Part shown: positions 34,901 through 44,214 of the stretch, in pieces
How the letters are laid out: each line of letters opens with the position of its first letter
Numbering within the stretch: the stretch's first letter is position 1
Origin: Nemertoderma westbladi
Taxonomy: Eukaryota > Xenacoelomorpha > Nemertodermatida > Nemertodermatidae
DNA length: 44,864 nucleotides
Reading direction: 5' to 3'
Assembly: GCA_032718475.1 (NCBI GenBank)
Contig: JAUCBJ010000541.1
Coordinates: 1 to 44,864, forward strand
Position numbers and translations under genes: made by a program
The notes under the pieces: model-generated
The model's database searches: none
What the model saw: the letters and a program-made list of their open reading frames with translations, nothing else
Told to the model about the DNA's origin: nothing

Positions 34901-37900
34901 TTTAAATAAATATTACAACAGTAACTAATTAATTCCCGATATATGAATTTTACAAAACAGAAGTATTTTTTCGAAAAAAAAACATAACATCTCAATAATA
35001 TGGGATTGAACCCGGTATCGCGAATTTGTAGGGTAGGACCCTACAAAGTGAGCAAAAAAATTTTCTTTAAAAGACGTAATATTCGTAATGTAAACTCTGT
35101 TTAGGCTCAACGACCACTCAATGTGTTATACAAGGCAGACCTATTTAAGGCAACGGACACCGAACTTCTACAACTAAATACCTTTCTTCACAAACTTAAC
35201 GAGAGGAGCGTCGGCTTCACTTGTTGGGAATTATTTATCATAACGAAACCTTTGCTGCTCACGGTAAGTACCCAGCAGTAAATATTCTCAGTTAAGTGGT
35301 TACAGGTAAGAAGTATTTGTAGGCTAGCATTTATAGGTTAAGTGCAAAAATATTTAAGATTTGGTATTCAGATTGCCCAGATCGTTAGGAATTTAGTCTT
35401 CCAAACGGCGGGAGGTCGTGAGTTCGAGCCACAGAGCAGTACAGTTTGGGTTAAGTTGATAGCTCAAGGTGATTAGCATCAGCCCCTCCAGCTGTAATGG
35501 GGACCTGGCATATGATAGGGGAGTAAAGAAAAGAGTTTGATAGTGAAAGTATTGAACTTTGGGAGTTAGTGTGGCGCCCTGCCTTACAGGTAACTGCTAA
35601 GAGAGAGGTAGCTTGGGTTTCTTCCGGTATTTCGTGTTTCACTCTCACTGATAACTTTACTTAGTGACAGCACAGTATCCTAATCAAGACCGGCGCCAAT
35701 GGGGTACAAGTGGTGCAGTTGCACCCCCCAAAAAGTGAGAAAAGGTCCGCAATTTGACGAATATATTTTCAATGTGGACTAATACAAAATAATTTGTGTA
35801 ATTCTTAACCAAAAGAACACACAGTCACTTGAATCTGAATTTAATCATATTTCTGCCCATTTACTATTACTGGGTGTTACTTACTGTTAACAGTCAACAT
35901 CGTACCGATACAACTACACACTACACCTCTATTACATTACCTGCAAGTTATTTATATATTTTCAATGTTTAGTTCATTTACTTTCGGTTTAGTGTTTAGT
36001 ACGGGTAGCAACGAGCAACTAACAGACGATAGGCCGGCAATTCAATTCAACCCTAGTACCGGTACCGCGGTAGCAATACCAGACCACCAGTACTGTGTTC
36101 AACCGAAATTAATCAGGGCTGATTAATTAATCAGGGTTGATATCTAATCAGGGCTAATTAACTAATCAGGACAAATTAATTAATCAGGTTTGTCATGTTT
36201 AACTTGATTGTACTATCGTGTACTATCGTAAACTTGATTTTTTTTTATCAACTTACGGTTTAAATTAATCGGAAATTAATCTATATTGAGGGGGTGTCGT
36301 CGAATTTGGGCCAAAAAATTGAAATTTTTAAGTATATCCCATCTGAATCAGAATGTGACGGTGATTCTAAATCTAAAAACAGTTTCTCCATATTTTGTCT
36401 CGTTCTCGAGATATCATGTGTGGAGTACGGGTAGTTTCACAGGTAGTTGAGTAGATAAAATCATATTTGTGTCAATTTTAAGATATTTTAGAGGTTATTT
36501 TTGAATTCAGCACCCCTTTTTAGTGCACATAGTAAGTATTGGTATTCTACTCATTGCAGAATCCATTATGTGACTATAAATTAGTTGGTCGCTAAAGAAT
36601 CAAAGCTCGATATTTCTGTCTTAAACTAAATCGCATTTTCCCGTGAATGATTTCTTCTCTATGAACGTGTCTTAAAAAAGTCTCACACAATTCATTTTTT
36701 TATCGTATAGAGCTCATTCAGGTCTCATTTTAAAGGGAATTTTCAGGAGAACAAATGTTAGTATATTTTACAGAGGGACTTTCAAGATAACTCACTAATA
36801 GGCTGCAATGAAATATAATATATCCAGAATTTGCTAACGCGTATCATTTAAGTGATGGTTAGCTCTTCTTTGTATATAGCATTGGCTTTTGACTTATACT
36901 AACATTTGTTCTCCTGAAAATTTCCTTTAAAATGAGCGAGTGAAGGGTGTGAAACTGCGAAAAAATCATTCACGGGAAAATACAATTTAGCGATTTATAT
37001 TTATATCGCCACATTAGAGACTACCCGTACTTCACACATTACATCATTAATCATATGGAGAAACTGTTTCTAGATTTGGAACCCCCCCCCCCCCCCCCCC
37101 CCTCCCCCCCTTAATCAACAGCTGATTAAATATAATCCAATCAAACGTAAAGATAGCCAGCCCTGATTATAACGAACCTGTCTTTAGACTGGGTAGTTTT
37201 TGTCTAAAGCTGAGGCCGGCAAAAACACGATGGATATATTTACCTATATATGTCACTATATCACTCACTATGTATGTTCACCAAATGGCTTGAAACCACT
37301 TGCATGCATTGTAAAATTGTAAACGCAAGTATTTATCAATTGTTGTCTAGTTGTTGAATAAAAAAGTTGGGCACGATTCGAAGTGCGATATTCGAAATAT
37401 TTGCATATTTTCAACATTATTGAACGCGAAATTAAATACCCACAACTCCCTTGCTTGAAATGTTTTTCAGGTGATTGATATTTAGCAATTATTATGAGGT
37501 TACTTACTACTGAAATCTGACAGAATGCCAAACGTATTATTATAGTTCTATCTCTATTCAGCCAGTTAGTGTAATGTCAAGCAGTACATCATTTATATAT
37601 CGTATGTATCTATAGGGCCTAATTGTCATCGTTATAATACTGTCATCAACTTAGGCTAAGCTCAATTGTAATGCAAAGGCTTAGTAGGTTTTGTATATCT
37701 GGGACGTTTACAACAGCTGTCGATTAAACTAACAAAACCATAAAACTGAACCAGGGTGGCTGCCAGCCGGGTACCAACGGCTGTTGGGTAGACTTAAGGG
37801 AACATTTCACAAACTTTCATAGGATGCTTGTACATGTACATTATATTGGTTGCTCCGATGTTTTTATTAGGCTAACTGAGAATGTATCAGGTATAAATAC

Positions 37901-39052
37901 TGTAATTATAGTGTTCTTTATTTTATTTATCTAATTCAGAAAGACCCCTCCGCAGAATAAACTGCTCTTTTGGGCCGTTTCTCAGGTTGCGGATATGGAT
38001 ACCATTTCACACATCATCGTAGCAATTGTGATTATGATTTGTTTGCCTAGGCGAATGTGTATTACATTAAATGGGAGGCAGTTTTTTGGTTGATGCAAGT
38101 CATTCTTGGTTTGCATCTTCCAATCCCATCTGTTTCTTGGAGTCTGTGTAAGACAGGTTCGTTTAAAGCCATCTTGATGGCGTTCTAGTTTAATCAAGGT
38201 TGATTAAATCCGACTGATTAAAATCACCCATTCCTTTTTATTGACTCCAGCCTATATTTCGGTAGCAGTAATCAACCATTTGTTCAACCAAATTAAAGTT
38301 TAGGTTGTTTTATTGTTGAATTAAATATTATTTAAGTAAGATTTTAAAGTATTTATTGAAGTTTATTAATATGAACGTGTTAGTAAGTATTTCAGAGTAT
38401 AAGTTCGAATACTGTTGGGTTTATTATGTTAAAATCAAAATACTTCGTTGACATGGAGCCGTTATATTAAAAAAAGTAGTAACAAACAAAACAAGTAAAA
38501 AAAGTAGTAGAAACTAGTCTAGTATCATTTAATAGTGTTGGGTTCACAAAGACCTGTCTGTTACAAAGTGAAACATTTTCTAGGCTCACTTCGCTCGCCA
38601 TTTTACCCTCATAATAATATAGTCTCGCAATCTCACTGTCTCAATGCCAAGAATAATTATTCTCATCATATTCATATTCATTTTGTTTCCTAAAATGTGT
38701 AAAATTTTGTTTCCATGGTAACAAAAAAGGTCTGCTTTTTCAAAATCTGCACCACCCAAGAAAAATCCTGGCGGCGGCCATGATCCTAATGTGAAAGAAT
38801 ACGATACTTTACTACACTATGTACTATATACACTACTATATACAAGATACATTGTCAGTCTGCCGCAACAGACTGTTAGAGCGAAAGGCACCCGGTAGAA
38901 AACTCTTAGGTATGAAATACTGTAATCTGCATATATTAGTGTACGTAGTTAGACCCGTTATATTACTATTAATTTAATTGTATTTTTTTCAGCTCACTGG
39001 TGTTTTCATAACTTATTCAACCATCGCATATCAGATGAGTCCATCATCGTAA
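28218..39052 (+). CDS. Gustatory receptor-like (Gr/Grl) seven-transmembrane protein, 5 exons
   Basis: Exons 28218-28919, 33973-34127, 34313-34559, 35105-35263, 38993-39052. Phases match at every junction (0, 2, 0, 0) and splice sites are canonical (CTC|GTGAGT; TTCTATTCCAG; CTG|GTAAGA; CTTAG; GAA|GTAGGT; TTTAG; ACG|GTAAGT; TTTCAG). Product 440 residues, normal for the family. Hydrophobic stretches fit seven membrane spans. The C-terminus reads RSVGFTCWELFIITKPLLLT then GVFITYSTIAYQM, the diagnostic TYhhhhhQF motif of TM7 (residues ~428-436, final F replaced by M). The phase-0 introns before TM7 match the position conserved in Gr genes. Met at 28218 is the first ATG after an in-frame stop. Members are ligand-gated cation channels in insects; the role here is unknown. 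Exon 2 is the last unit of an 86-bp tandem array. Confidence 0.88.
28980..29215. repeat. ~108-bp x2 tandem repeat of short ctcacacaactttatagt units
   Basis: Two successive ~108-bp blocks, each built from imperfect ~20-bp units around cacaactttatagtcc(gct) plus caacacaactttttattagc. Located in Gr-like intron 1. Minor differences separate the blocks (cacagaacaattta versus cacataacaaatta). Confidence 0.85.
29397..29905. repeat. Minisatellite, ~23-bp unit (gttaattgtaatttctgccg)
   Basis: About 20 imperfect units. The left part uses gttaattgtaatttctgccg followed by tga or ttaga. The right part alternates gttaattgtaattcctgccg and ttaattttgatttcagccgt with gagaaa spacers, forming a ~50-bp higher-order unit. 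It lies in Gr-like intron 1. Confidence 0.92.
30170..30506 (+). mobile_element. Second LINE family, 3' fragment with (TAG)n tail
   Basis: Conceptual translation across one or two stops gives ISWRQHVTNAELY, RERR, RFSGH, then LLFWQPTHGKHSRGRPAITY, IDQLERDTELGR and MENREAWKDLISTVRARS, the C-terminal domain common to RTE-like animal LINEs. It ends in (GTA)n at 30490-30505. It is related to, but clearly distinct from, LINE B. Located in Gr-like intron 1. Confidence 0.82.
30898..34032. repeat. 86-bp tandem array duplicating the Gr-like exon 2 splice acceptor
   Basis: Each unit is 60 nt identical to the start of exon 2 (actctctcaaacatggtatg ... atctgtgcgttt) plus 26 nt identical to the end of intron 1 (aaagtatcctttatcttcta + ttccag). 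From ~31287 to 34032 there are 31 full units, almost without substitutions, and two 52-bp short units (near 32333 and 32643), followed by the true exon. Five or six diverged, partly deleted units form the left edge (30898-31286). The short units belong to a 310-bp block (86+52+86+86) present twice, so the array grew by block duplication. Nested 73-119 codon frames in the array are consequences of period. Confidence 0.97.
33973..34127 (+). CDS. Gr-like exon 2 (TM4 and second cytoplasmic loop)
   Basis: Phase 0 in, phase 2 out. Its first 60 nt encode TLSNMVWLFPFLYFVAICAF (TM4) and are identical to the tandemly repeated exon copies upstream. The unique part encodes LTRTFRFILEAQLSSIAETK and on to LPRLIY. 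Only this copy continues to a donor (CTG|GTAAGA) and joins exon 3 as a Trp codon. Confidence 0.88.
34313..34559 (+). CDS. Gr-like exon 3 (TM5-TM6)
   Basis: Begins YEYLTTAVKDADRVFSFPLL, a typical Gr motif before TM5, followed by LYFTSLMNLSLQLYYFI and TM6 around LLMWMVLMIAMLFFTSF, ending SSALNDE. Donor GAA|GTAGGT is moderate; reading on gives a stop two codons later (V G stop). Confidence 0.88.
34995..35060 (-). repeat. tRNA-like (SINE head) remnant
   Basis: On the minus strand ccgggttcaatccc resembles a Pol III B box (GGTTCAANCC) preceded ~45 bp earlier by gctcactttgtaggg, a degenerate A box. No acceptor stem can be formed, so this is more likely a SINE relic than a tRNA gene. Confidence 0.4.
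35105..35263 (+). CDS. Gr-like exon 4 (pre-TM7 segment)
   Basis: A 53-codon phase-0/phase-0 exon. ELLQLNTFLHKLNERS followed by GFTCWELFIITKPLLLT fits the conserved Gr C-terminal helix and 'FTA.GFF.I' type motif. Acceptor CTGTTTAG, donor ACG|GTAAGT. Confidence 0.9.
35370..35660 (+). mobile_element. tRNA-derived SINE
   Basis: The head carries an A-box-like ttgcccagatcgttagg at about 35374-35390 and a B-box gagttcgagcc at about 35420, with tRNA-like spacing. A non-tRNA body of ~230 bp follows, ending near 35660. There is no intact acceptor stem or CCA end, so it is a SINE rather than a functional tRNA gene. Body boundaries are approximate. Confidence 0.6.
36284..37110. mobile_element. Foldback (long inverted repeat) element 2
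   Basis: Left-arm segments reappear inverted on the right: tctaaatctaaaaacagttt (36.37 kb) with aactgtttctagatttgga (37.06 kb); gtgtggagtacgggtag (36.42) with ctacccgtacttcacac (37.02); and gaattttcaggagaacaaat (36.74) with atttgttctcctgaaaattt (36.90). The left end has a G5 run and the right end a C21 tract, again placing C/G homopolymer at the ends. No coding capacity. Confidence 0.75.
38993..39052 (+). CDS. Gr-like terminal exon (TM7 motif and stop)
   Basis: Nineteen codons plus TAA after TTTTTTTCAG. It encodes LTGVFITYSTIAYQMSPSS, carrying the TYhhhhhQ(F) signature. An AATAAA lies 33 bp downstream at 39086-39091. The short last exon starting just before the TY motif is characteristic of the family. 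Confidence 0.9.
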   Translation, partial: LTGVFITYSTIAYQMSPSS

Positions 39053-39085
39053 ACGAGGAAGTTTCAGACAATTATTACAAAATCC

Positions 39086-39091
39086 AATAAA
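39086..39091 (+). terminator. Poly(A) signal AATAAA of the Gr-like gene
   Basis: Canonical hexamer 33 bp after the Gr-like stop codon, supporting the placement of the terminal exon. Confidence 0.65.
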
Positions 39092-39602
39092 ATTCTATCG
39101 AAAGATTCTTGTGATTCATCACTATTACCACAATATCAATTATCATAAGAAAAGTAAATCACACTTATATGTATGTACACTATTCCTGGAATATAGTGTC
39201 GTTATTCAGTGTATGTATGTTACTGATATTTTGTACTTATATGTACAGTATGTACCTTGACCCCCCCCCCCCCCCCCCCCCCCTCAAATTTTTCTACAAA
39301 TAGTTTCACCTACCTCCTCCTTAATGGGTGAGCCAAAATTCTTATTTTTGGTTTCAATCTTTAGCTACAAGCGTTTGAAAAAGGTGTCTCCGGTGATATT
39401 TCACCAGTTACACCGCAGTTATTCTTGATCCTTATCTATCGTGATTTGTTGGTACCAATAGAAAGCTGACCGTGCAAGAATTCCAGAAATGCAAATACAT
39501 TTGAATTTGGTTGGGAAATAGCTGAGATATGAGCATTCGTATGTTGCATATATTTGATTCCTATGCAGGCCATTTATTCTATTTAATAAATACATCATAT
39601 TC

Positions 39603-42600
39603 TTTTTTTTTTTATTATTCAGACTAGCCTTTATCCCAATAAGGGTCATGGCAATACATACATACGTAATGAACAGTAATTATACCTACAGTATAAATGT
39701 TTAAGAGTTTACGGCCAACCAATAAAGCATAGGTACTAAATACAGATACACAAACAATTAGAACCAGATCTTAACAGAATTACCTACTGTAATAAGCAAA
39801 TTGAATAAGATAAAATAAGTTACATGAGAAGGAAGTTGGGCCGCACTCGTTACGAGTAGTTTGATTACGAATATAGCTTACAGGGAGATCGAAATGCTTT
39901 TAATTTAGAAGTTCGTATTTATTTAGGAGTTCGTACACTTCGTATTTATTTAGAAGTTCGTATGCCGCATTGAGTAATTCTGCTAGGAGGTTATTAGTTG
40001 TTCTGTCATCACATTTCAATATGCTATAGAATTTCATATTATCGTCAAAATTATTTAAAAGTAAATTCGTTGTTGTATCTAAGCTTGAAAATAGTTTTTC
40101 TCGTTGATTATAAATGTTGGGCACCTAACAATGTGTTTCTCATCCTCTATTGATTCATCATTATAAAATCTACACAATCTACTTTCCAGGGGGTTTTATC
40201 ATAACGACCTGTCTCTATCCTAAAGGTCTGATTGCTGATTCTAAACCGTGTTAATATTTGGCGTGTTTTAAATTGCATATTGTCAAGTATTGTTCGTGTA
40301 TTAATGTGCTTTTAAATAGTGAATAGGTTCTTAGTTTGTTTGCGGATTTGCCGTCTTTACTGAGCGGGTTTGTGATTGCAAATTGCCAATTTTTTTCAGA
40401 GAATGTATTCAATTGTGTGCGAATGGCGAATGGATGAGCTATGGACTCATAGTGGACCCAGTGGTCATAAGTCCCAGATAGACCATATTCTGTTTCGTAG
40501 GAAATACAGGAGCTCTATACAAGACTGTAATGCATTTACACTTCGACCCTTCTCCAGTGACCACCGCCTTATTGTGGCCAAGGTAAGACTCAGTCTGCGT
40601 GCTAGCAGAACAACGAAATCTGCCTTGCCGCGGCATGACTGGTCTTCTCTGTTGCAACAGCCAAGTGTGAGATCCAGCTTCACACTACAGCTGAGTAACA
40701 GGTATGAGGCTCTTGCTTCTGAGGCGGCAGATCACTGTGAGGGCTATACTGCCTTTACAGAAGCAGTTAAGTTAACAGCAGCTGCAGAAACAGTTCCTGT
40801 ATACCCTCGAAACAGGAAAAGGGCCCCCTGGACTGACAACAAAATTCAAAAGTGCCGAAACGACCTTCATAAGGCGCAGAAAGAGTCCCGACTCAAACAG
40901 ACTTTAGCGGCCAAGAATGCAGTTAAGGCTGCATCTAGGTCCCTGAACAGGCAGTACTCTGTTAATCTACAGGAGCTAATAAACCAACAGGTTGATGCCA
41001 TCAATGATGCTGACGACAGCAGGCAATCATCCCAGGCATGGAAATCGATCAATCTGCTTACTGGGAGGAAAAGCCAACCAACCACCAAGGTTAAGGCTGA
41101 ATCACCAGCCAATCGCCTCAATGGTTGGAAAGCCCACTTTGAAAAGCTCCTCAATAATGACAGGGTATTGCCAGATAACTTTATAGAAGTAAAAGTGTCT
41201 GAGTCTGTACTCCCAGGTCCCAGATATTCCCATTGGCGATATCTCCTTTGCAGAAGTGAAGGCTGCTGCAAAGAGCATAAGACCAATCGTGCCAGTGGAG
41301 TAGATGGTGTTCCCCCTGAGGTCTTTAAAATACCTGAGTGTTTAAAGCTCATCTATCCCATCATAGTAGACATGTATCGAACAACAAGAGTCCCACAAGA
41401 AATGAAAACAAATAAGTTGGTGCCAGTTCCCAAGAAGGGCAACCTAACACTCTATGGTTCTTTTCGGGGAATCTCATTGATCTCGATTGCTGCAAAGCTA
41501 TACAATAGGATTCTATTAAATCGCATCAGGGATCCCATTGAGAGACTGCTCCGTGGAAATCAGAATGGGTTCCGTAAAGGTCGTGGGACCATGGAGCCCA
41601 TTTTGGCACTTAGAAGGATAATTGAAGAATTATCAAAAAAGAAAGACAGGCATCTGGCTGTTATCTTTGTTGACTTCTTCAAGGCCTTTGATTCAGTCTC
41701 TCGCTCACGTATGTTCAGCATACTTTCATTATATGGGATTCCTGATGAAATTATTGCAGCAATCAGATCAGTATACGATGGTTCGACAACATTTGTGTCT
41801 ACTGTTGACGGTGACACAGAACCATTTGAAGTGTTATGGGGCGTCCTCCAAGGAGACACACTTGCACCATTCTTGTTCATTATTGTGGTTGACTATGTTC
41901 TACGCATGTCCTTAGATCATCATAATGATGATGGGGTGATGATAACTCCACCTACTGGCTCCAGAAGTCGAGGAAATCCTGCCAAGTACCTAACTGATCT
42001 AGACTTTGCTGATGACTTAGGAGTACTCTCAGAATCATTAGAGGGAGCCCAACGGCTCCTCAGCTCATTAGAACATGCTGCTTCTAGTTTGGTCTTTTAT
42101 TAACTCCAGAAAGACCAAAATTCTGACAGTTAACTTTAAAAGTCCTCAGCAAGTCTCTGATCGGATGAGCATAAGCTCAAAGGATGGTATGCTTGAGCAT
42201 GTGGACGACTTCTGTTACCTGGGATCATGGATCCGGAAGTCAGGTGAGGACCTTCGAATACGTAAGGGAAAGGCACGGGCAGCCTTGAATAGGCTTTCCA
42301 GGATTTGGAAGTCACCGAGAATTAATCGGAAACTTAAGGTCCGATTATTTAGAGCAGCAGTAGTTCCAGTACTCCTCTACGGGAGTCCATGCTGGGCTCT
42401 AACTGCTGAGGACACCAAATCTCTGGATGGCACATTCACAAGAATGCTACGCCGGGTTCATTGTGTCAAGTACAATGCACACATCTCCAACCAGACACTA
42501 TATAACATTGGAGGTGTCTCATTGGTTCCCCCAAGCTTGACACTAGAACAAAATCGCCTCCGCTTTGCAGGACATTGCTTTCGCCGTGAGGACCAGCCAG

Positions 42601-42900
42601 TGCATAATCTTGTACTTTGGCAGCCTCGTGGAGTGAATAAGCATGGTGGACAGCCCATGACTTTCTTGAGACGCATCTTAAAGGACACTGGCCTTAAAGA
42701 TGCGGATGATCTAGCAAATGTCATGGGTGATAGGGAGTTGTGGCGGTGCAATTTTGTTGACAAGCCGGCACAGCATTCCTAAAAATGCAGCTGCAATGCA
42801 GCATGCCGATCCTAGTAGTAGTAGTAGTAGAATGGCTGATAGTTTTTGAAATTTGGAGGGTAATAATTGATAGATTGATTTCGCAGATAGAATAATCTGG
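39603..42900 (-). mobile_element. LINE A, 5'-truncated, with poly(A) tail; host of LINE B copy 3
   Basis: The minus-strand element has its 3' A-tail at 39603-39613 (read as T run) and a 3' UTR including cccttattgggataaaggct. Its target duplication is atattc (39597-39602 and 42901-42906). The coding remnant reads KSIYQLLPSKFQKLSAI before the nested insertion, continues RTQLNTFSEKNWQFAITN after it, then KLRTYSLFKS, FRISNQTFRIETGRY, and SIEDEKHIVRCPTF, the zinc-knuckle-like C-terminal region of a non-LTR reverse transcriptase. Frameshifts and stops make it a dead copy. Confidence 0.82.
40422..42830 (+). mobile_element. LINE B copy 3: longest copy, partial endonuclease plus reverse transcriptase, frameshifted
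   Basis: Starts inside the endonuclease domain (GHKSQIDHILF and SSDHRLIVAKVRLS, the SDH motif of APE-type endonucleases), continues into the reverse transcriptase (motifs A, B and FADD as in copy 2) and ends with the (TAG)n tail. Compared with copy 2 it has a 7-nt insertion at about 41217 offset by a 1-nt deletion near 41279, and a 2-nt loss around 42088-42097 that breaks the frame after the FADD region; the C-terminus resumes in another frame to 42782. A likely target duplication is (g)aatggc at 40421-40427 and 42831-42836. The first ~17 codons of the open frame upstream are antisense LINE A sequence. Confidence 0.9.
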
Positions 42901-43145
42901 ATATTCTGGAACATTTTGTTTATCCCATACGTAGCTGGGCAACAATGCAATGCTTCTTTAATCATACTATTATGTAGCTATTCATACATAATCAAAATGA
43001 TCTAGAATATGGTGATTTTATTTAATAGAATACACTTTTGAAGGCTCAGTCATATCTCAGGCTCAGCTATTTCCCCACCAAATTCAAATGTTTTTTACAT
43101 TGGAATTGGAATCCTTGCACGGTCAGCTTTCTATTGGTACCGTCC

Positions 43146-43640
43146 AAGAAAGGAAATAAAGCCATAACAAATAAAGCAGCACGAATTAACATAAATGGAA
43201 ATAATACATTCTGGAATTCGGTAATTTAAGTTGTTTACAGGTGATTGATTACTTAGCATCGTTCCGTCCCGTCCAATAGACCAATTCATCAGAACCCTGA
43301 TTAAGTTGAATTAATGTAACGTAACAAAATATGTATTTGTCGTCTTTTTTTCATTTTCTGCCAACATATCAGATTGGCAGATATTGGAATCTAGGTATAT
43401 ATATTTCTTATGAAGTCTCCATCACTCAGCTTAAAAGGTTGTTTATCACTATCGTCACCATTAATGAAAAGAAAGTGGCACTTTATACCGTTAAATTTGA
43501 GATAATTATCAGCATAGTAACTTTTTAATAAATGTTTGATCTTTGCATCTGCATATCTACGTTGTTCTGTGAAGATCATTCAAGTGAAGATCCCTAATAA
43601 ATCACTCGCTGCAAAACTTGGCAAAATCTTCTATCAAATC
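43146..43640. other. Intergenic, no gene recognised
   Basis: AT-rich sequence with only short frames lacking family resemblance. Confidence 0.4.
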
Positions 43641-43851
43641 TACAGATAGGGAAATTGGACGCAAATAACAGTTGATTACTCTCAAAAATAAAACTGTATA
43701 ACCTGTTCTATTGTGTTTAGTTTATTGTTTTGGTTAAAAGAACGTGCCACTGTAACCTGCTCCTTTCCCTAAATTGAGAATTTAACATTGAGACGGGATA
43801 TTAATTCGCCAAGGCCGGTTTTGCGTCCAGCCCCCCCCCCCCCCCCCCCCC
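43641..43851. repeat. Dispersed repeat copy 4 ending in poly(C)
   Basis: Shares gacgcaaataacagttgatt, actctcaaaaat, ctgttctattg and tttattgttttggtta with the copies at 16.6 and 22.2 kb, in the same order as the 16.6-kb copy. A C21 tract follows at 43831-43851, as a C20 tract follows the 22.2-kb copy. Confidence 0.7.
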
Positions 43852-43859
43852 GTCTCCAA

Positions 43860-44190
43860 ATCTAACGTGTAAACCAGGAATAGGATTGTTGAAGTTGGTG
43901 GGGCACCTTGACGTATTCCGCTTAAAAGTTGAATTATATCAGCCATCCCGCTATTATATATAGAACCATCCCGCAGCCTAAGCGTGCTAATTTCATGAAT
44001 AGACGTCGCGAATGATGTATCGAATGCCGCTGTGAAATCCGTTAATATTATGAATAATTACTTACTTTTAGTGTGTGCATAATTTATTAATATTTTCACA
44101 GTCAAAACATGGAATGCACAACTGCGGCCTCTTTGAAATGCAGTTTGAAATGCCGGGATAGTCAGCCAGTTTGTTAACGCGAACACAGTA
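43860..44190 (-). pseudogene. Non-LTR reverse transcriptase remnant
   Basis: Minus-strand translation runs as one frame of ~110 codons with one stop: TNWLTIPAFQTAFQRGRS (the Q..F..GRS motif), then FHVLTVKILINYAHTKSK, stop, LFIILTDFTAAFDTSF (motif A), IHEISTLRLRDGSIYN, and GIRQGAPPTSTILFLVYT (motif B). An internal deletion between motifs A and B is evident from the short spacing. It is a different lineage from LINE A and LINE B. Confidence 0.75.
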
Positions 44191-44214
44191 TGTAGTTATT
44201 TTGATACGATCGAC

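Larger units (their letters stand above)
35264..38992. other. Gr-like intron 4, repeat-rich
   Basis: A 3.7-kb intron. It holds a tRNA-headed SINE (35.37 kb), repeated ttaatcagg motifs (36.10-36.19 kb), a foldback element (36.28-37.11 kb) and otherwise AT-rich sequence with no recognised coding segment. Short frames near 37.3-37.5 and 38.0-38.2 kb show no family resemblance. Confidence 0.6.
39256..43145. mobile_element. Foldback element 3, split by nested LINE insertions
   Basis: The left arm (39256-39602) starts with C23 and contains ttggtaccaatagaaagctg, accgtgcaag, aaatagctgagatatg and gcaggccatttattctattt. The right arm (42901-43145) has their reverse complements: gattttatttaatagaat, catatctcaggctcagctat, cttgcacggtcagctttcta, ttggtacc. 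Layout and motifs match element 1 (cagctgagatata ... gcaggccatttattatattt), so they are one family. The two arms were about 590 bp of continuous element before 3.3 kb of LINE DNA inserted at atattc. Confidence 0.8.

Noticed and set aside
35372-35432. Functional tRNA gene
   Set aside because: A and B boxes are present, but no acceptor stem pairing or complete cloverleaf can be drawn; a SINE fits better.
37268-38197. Short minus-strand ORFs at 37268-37531 and 37982-38197
   Set aside because: No recognisable family, no splice context, and within a repeat-rich intron.
40376-40421. First ~17 codons of the long ORF at 40376-42103 as LINE B protein
   Set aside because: This segment is antisense LINE A sequence. 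LINE B begins at about 40422-40428.
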